Below, one piece after another: positions 3,910 to 5,651 of a stretch of DNA of 5,651 nt (the first letter of the stretch is position 1; every line of letters begins with the position of its first letter). A program made the translations under genes and the position numbers. Where the stretch lies: contig SKHU01000087.1 of assembly GCA_007116755.1 (NCBI GenBank), positions 1-5,651 on the forward strand. Reading direction: 5' to 3'. Below the pieces are notes generated by a model. The model was given only the letters and a program-made list of their open reading frames with translations. It was not told where the DNA came from and searched no databases. Source of the stretch: Alphaproteobacteria bacterium (GTDB lineage: Bacteria > Pseudomonadota > Alphaproteobacteria > Micavibrionales > CSBR16-224).

Positions 3910-5490
3910 TCAGCGCGCCGCAGCGGTGCGCACGGCTTTTTGATCGATCAGGCTGACATATTGCGCGCGCAACTGCGCAACCATACCGCGGAAGATTTCA
4001 AGGTCTTTTCCGGCAAGTTTCTTGCCTTCCTGCATTTTGACCGTCTGCGGATTGACCTGCTGGCCGTTGACATGGACTTCGTAATGCAGATGCGGTCCTG
4101 TGGCCTGTCCTGTCGCGCCGACATAGCCGATCACCTCGCCCTGACGGACGCGGCTGCCGTTGCGCAGCCCGGCTTTAAAGCGGCTCATATGCGCATAGGC
4201 GGTTTCCAGCCCCGCATGGTGGCGGATGCGGATATAATTGCCGTAGCCGCTGTTGCGGCCGATATAGGTGATGCGCCCGTCACCCGCCGCATAGATCGGC
4301 GTTCCGGTCGGTGCGGCAAAATCAACGCCGCGGTGCATGCGCGAATAGCCTAAAATCGGATGGTGACGCATTCCGAAACCCGAGGACAGACGTGCGCCGT
4401 CAATCGGCGTGCGCATCAGCGCCTTGCGCACCGAACGGCCGTCTTCCTCGTAATAGCCGATATCGCCTTCGCTGTCTTTAAAGCGGTACACGCCCATGTC
4501 GCGGCCGCGCAGTTGCAGATTGGCATACACAACCTCCGCCGCGCCCGGCACGACCCGCCCGTCTTCGGTGACGGTCAGGCGGTACATGATTTCAAACCCG
4601 TCGCCCTCGCGGATGTCGCGCTGGAAATCCACCGCCCATGAATAGACGCGGATCAGCTCCAAAATCACGCTGTCGGGCACGTCTTCATCCAGCGCGGCTT
4701 TATACAGCGAGGAATTGATTCTGCCCTGCGCCGCCGCCAATACGGTCTGGGTCGGCATTTCTTTTTCGGTCACGCCGAAACGCCCGTCGGGCAATGCGGC
4801 CACATGTACGGAGGTCAGCAGGTTTTTCTGAATATCCAATGCTTTGAAATCATCCCCGTCAAAATACAGGGAAAGCTGCTGCCCGACCCGCAAATCGCGG
4901 CGCGGATCATAAACATTCTGCAGCGCAACGGAAATATTGTGCACATCGCCGGACGGAATGCCGCCGCGGTTCAAAATCGTGCCGAGCGTATCGCCCGAGG
5001 CCACTGTCACGCGTTTTTCCCGCAGGCTGTCGCCTGTTGCGGTGACGATCTCCTCTTCTGTAAGGTGCAGATACGGCTTTTTTAAGGGGGTCGGCAGTTC
5101 CGCCTTCGGCAGGGCGCGCTCTTCCTCGGACAGGCGCACGGCTTCGGCGATTTCATCGCCTTCTTCTGTCTCGACAAGGCCGGAAAGCGGTCTGAGTAAT
5201 CCCGTCAGACTCTTCGATGCGGGATGGCCGGCGGCGGTTTCGATGGCATTGAATTCCTGCGCGGCGCGATCTGTGGCCATGCGGCTGCGTTTGCTGTCAC
5301 CAAAGGCGGCCTGCTGCAGGGCGGCCTCTTCCTGCGCGGCGGCATCTTCGCGCGGCTCGCCGACAAGAATCAGCAAAATCGATAGAGCCAAAAGCGAGAA
5401 AACTGCGTATCTCAGGCGGAATTTCGGAAGTTTGGTCGGGAAGTATTTCTGTAAACCGGCGTGTTGATCCGTATGGTGCGGGTGCTGCAC
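3910..5490 (-). CDS. Membrane-anchored LysM-like/M23 murein endopeptidase (MepM-type)
   Basis: This 526-aa protein has an N-terminal cytoplasmic tail and one membrane helix (about 26-43, LRYAVFSLLALSILLILV). A charged, Ala/Glu-rich linker (46-135) follows. Next is a LysM-like domain (about 160-210, VTVASGDTLGTILNRGGI to VGQQLSLYF), a middle domain as in MepM/Csd3 proteins (270-345), and a C-terminal M23 domain (365-485). The zinc-site residues are all visible: H386 and D390 in HRGVD, H434 in AYAHM, and H467/H469 in GPHLHYEV. It should cut peptide cross-links of peptidoglycan in the periplasm, allowing wall growth or cell separation. After the domain, about 40 residues of predicted helix end in RTAAAR. 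The GTG start at 5488-5490 is supported by GGAGAG (5498-5503) 7 nt upstream. comF follows after 24 nt. It is longer than E. coli MepM (440 aa), mainly because of the linker. It could also be a DipM-like division enzyme. Confidence 0.93.
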   Translation of the reverse strand: MQHPHHTDQHAGLQKYFPTKLPKFRLRYAVFSLLALSILLILVGEPREDAAAQEEAALQQAAFGDSKRSRMATDRAAQEFNAIETAAGHPASKSLTGLLRPLSGLVETEEGDEIAEAVRLSEEERALPKAELPTPLKKPYLHLTEEEIVTATGDSLREKRVTVASGDTLGTILNRGGIPSGDVHNISVALQNVYDPRRDLRVGQQLSLYFDGDDFKALDIQKNLLTSVHVAALPDGRFGVTEKEMPTQTVLAAAQGRINSSLYKAALDEDVPDSVILELIRVYSWAVDFQRDIREGDGFEIMYRLTVTEDGRVVPGAAEVVYANLQLRGRDMGVYRFKDSEGDIGYYEEDGRSVRKALMRTPIDGARLSSGFGMRHHPILGYSRMHRGVDFAAPTGTPIYAAGDGRITYIGRNSGYGNYIRIRHHAGLETAYAHMSRFKAGLRNGSRVRQGEVIGYVGATGQATGPHLHYEVHVNGQQVNPQTVKMQEGKKLAGKDLEIFRGMVAQLRAQYVSLIDQKAVRTAAAR

Positions 5491-5497
5491 GGGAAAG

Positions 5498-5503
5498 CTC
5501 TCC
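5498..5503 (-). promoter_or_regulatory. Ribosome binding site fixing the GTG start of the M23 gene
   Basis: On the minus strand GGAGAG lies 7 nt before the GTG at 5490. No ATG in frame is as well placed, so the non-ATG start is preferred. Confidence 0.7.
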
Positions 5504-5554
5504 GTTTTGTTATTCCGTATTTTTTATTTATTTTGATAACATCGCTCTTCCCGT

Positions 5555-5583
5555 CTTATACCACACATTCGAAAATCCGACAA
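5555..5583 (-). promoter_or_regulatory. Sigma70-type promoter for the M23-comF unit
   Basis: On the minus strand TTGTCG (5578-5583) is followed by exactly 17 nt and TATAAG (5555-5560), matching the -10 at five of six positions. Transcription would begin near 5548, giving a leader of about 58 nt before the GTG at 5490. Confidence 0.6.
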
Positions 5584-5643
5584 ATATTAAACACTGGCGA
5601 AAAATTTATATTTTGTGTATGGTTTTGCCGGAAATCGTTTTTT

Positions 5644-5647
5644 GGAG
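5644..5647 (+). promoter_or_regulatory. Shine-Dalgarno-like site for a gene beyond the right edge
   Basis: GGAG followed by TAAA ends the window. With normal spacing a start codon would fall within about the next ten bases, so a gene divergent from the M23 gene is likely. A weak plus-strand promoter (CTGGCG, 18 nt, TATGGT at 5594-5623) could drive it. Confidence 0.35.
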
Positions 5648-5651
5648 TAAA

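Noticed and set aside
3460..4353. Plus-strand open frame (297 codons) opposite comF and the M23 gene
   Set aside because: It covers the ends of two well-supported minus-strand genes and has Arg/His-rich shadow composition with no motif.

Overview
The window looks like a piece of an alphaproteobacterial chromosome. FliP and the FlhB-like, FliO and ComF proteins have an alphaproteobacterial look, and coding regions are moderately GC-rich with AT-rich spacers. A Rhodospirillales- or Micavibrio-like host is a guess from the style of the proteins. No rRNA, tRNA, CRISPR array, transposase or phage gene is visible.

Layout, left to right. (1) Bases 1-485, minus strand: the N-terminal part of a membrane-anchored protein, probably an M48-type metallopeptidase, running off the left edge, with a good sigma70-type promoter at 540-569. 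(2) Bases 678-2419, plus strand: a compact flagellar export cluster. It holds a stand-alone FlhB C-terminal-like protein, an unrecognised 94-aa helical protein, FliO and FliP, with the last two overlapping by 14 nt. (3) Bases 2555-2716, plus strand: a 53-aa protein of unknown function with its own promoter and Shine-Dalgarno. (4) Bases 2717-3102: no gene. This stretch is filled with short dispersed-repeat-like sequences arranged symmetrically: a GTCATTGC-type palindrome, an inverted pair of 18-bp arms (23 bp with one mismatch), and a GTCATCC-type hairpin facing the other way. (5) Bases 3103-5490, minus strand: a two-gene unit, with a LysM/M23 murein endopeptidase read first and a ComF-family phosphoribosyltransferase-like protein 24 nt behind it. 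A sigma70-type promoter lies at 5555-5583. (6) The right edge ends in a plus-strand Shine-Dalgarno-like GGAG, so a divergent gene probably starts just outside.

Functionally, FliO and FliP build and form the core of the flagellar type III export gate, and the FlhB-like protein probably touches the same export apparatus. The M23 enzyme would cut peptidoglycan cross-links in the periplasm. ComF homologues are tied to DNA uptake or processing, but its role here is not determined by context.

This is mostly ordinary housekeeping and flagellar sequence. I see no clear new multi-gene system. The points most worth a second look are the layered inverted-repeat block, the two unrecognised small proteins, and a ComF that has lost its first zinc-binding cysteine set and gained a 9-bp-repeat-encoded acidic insert.
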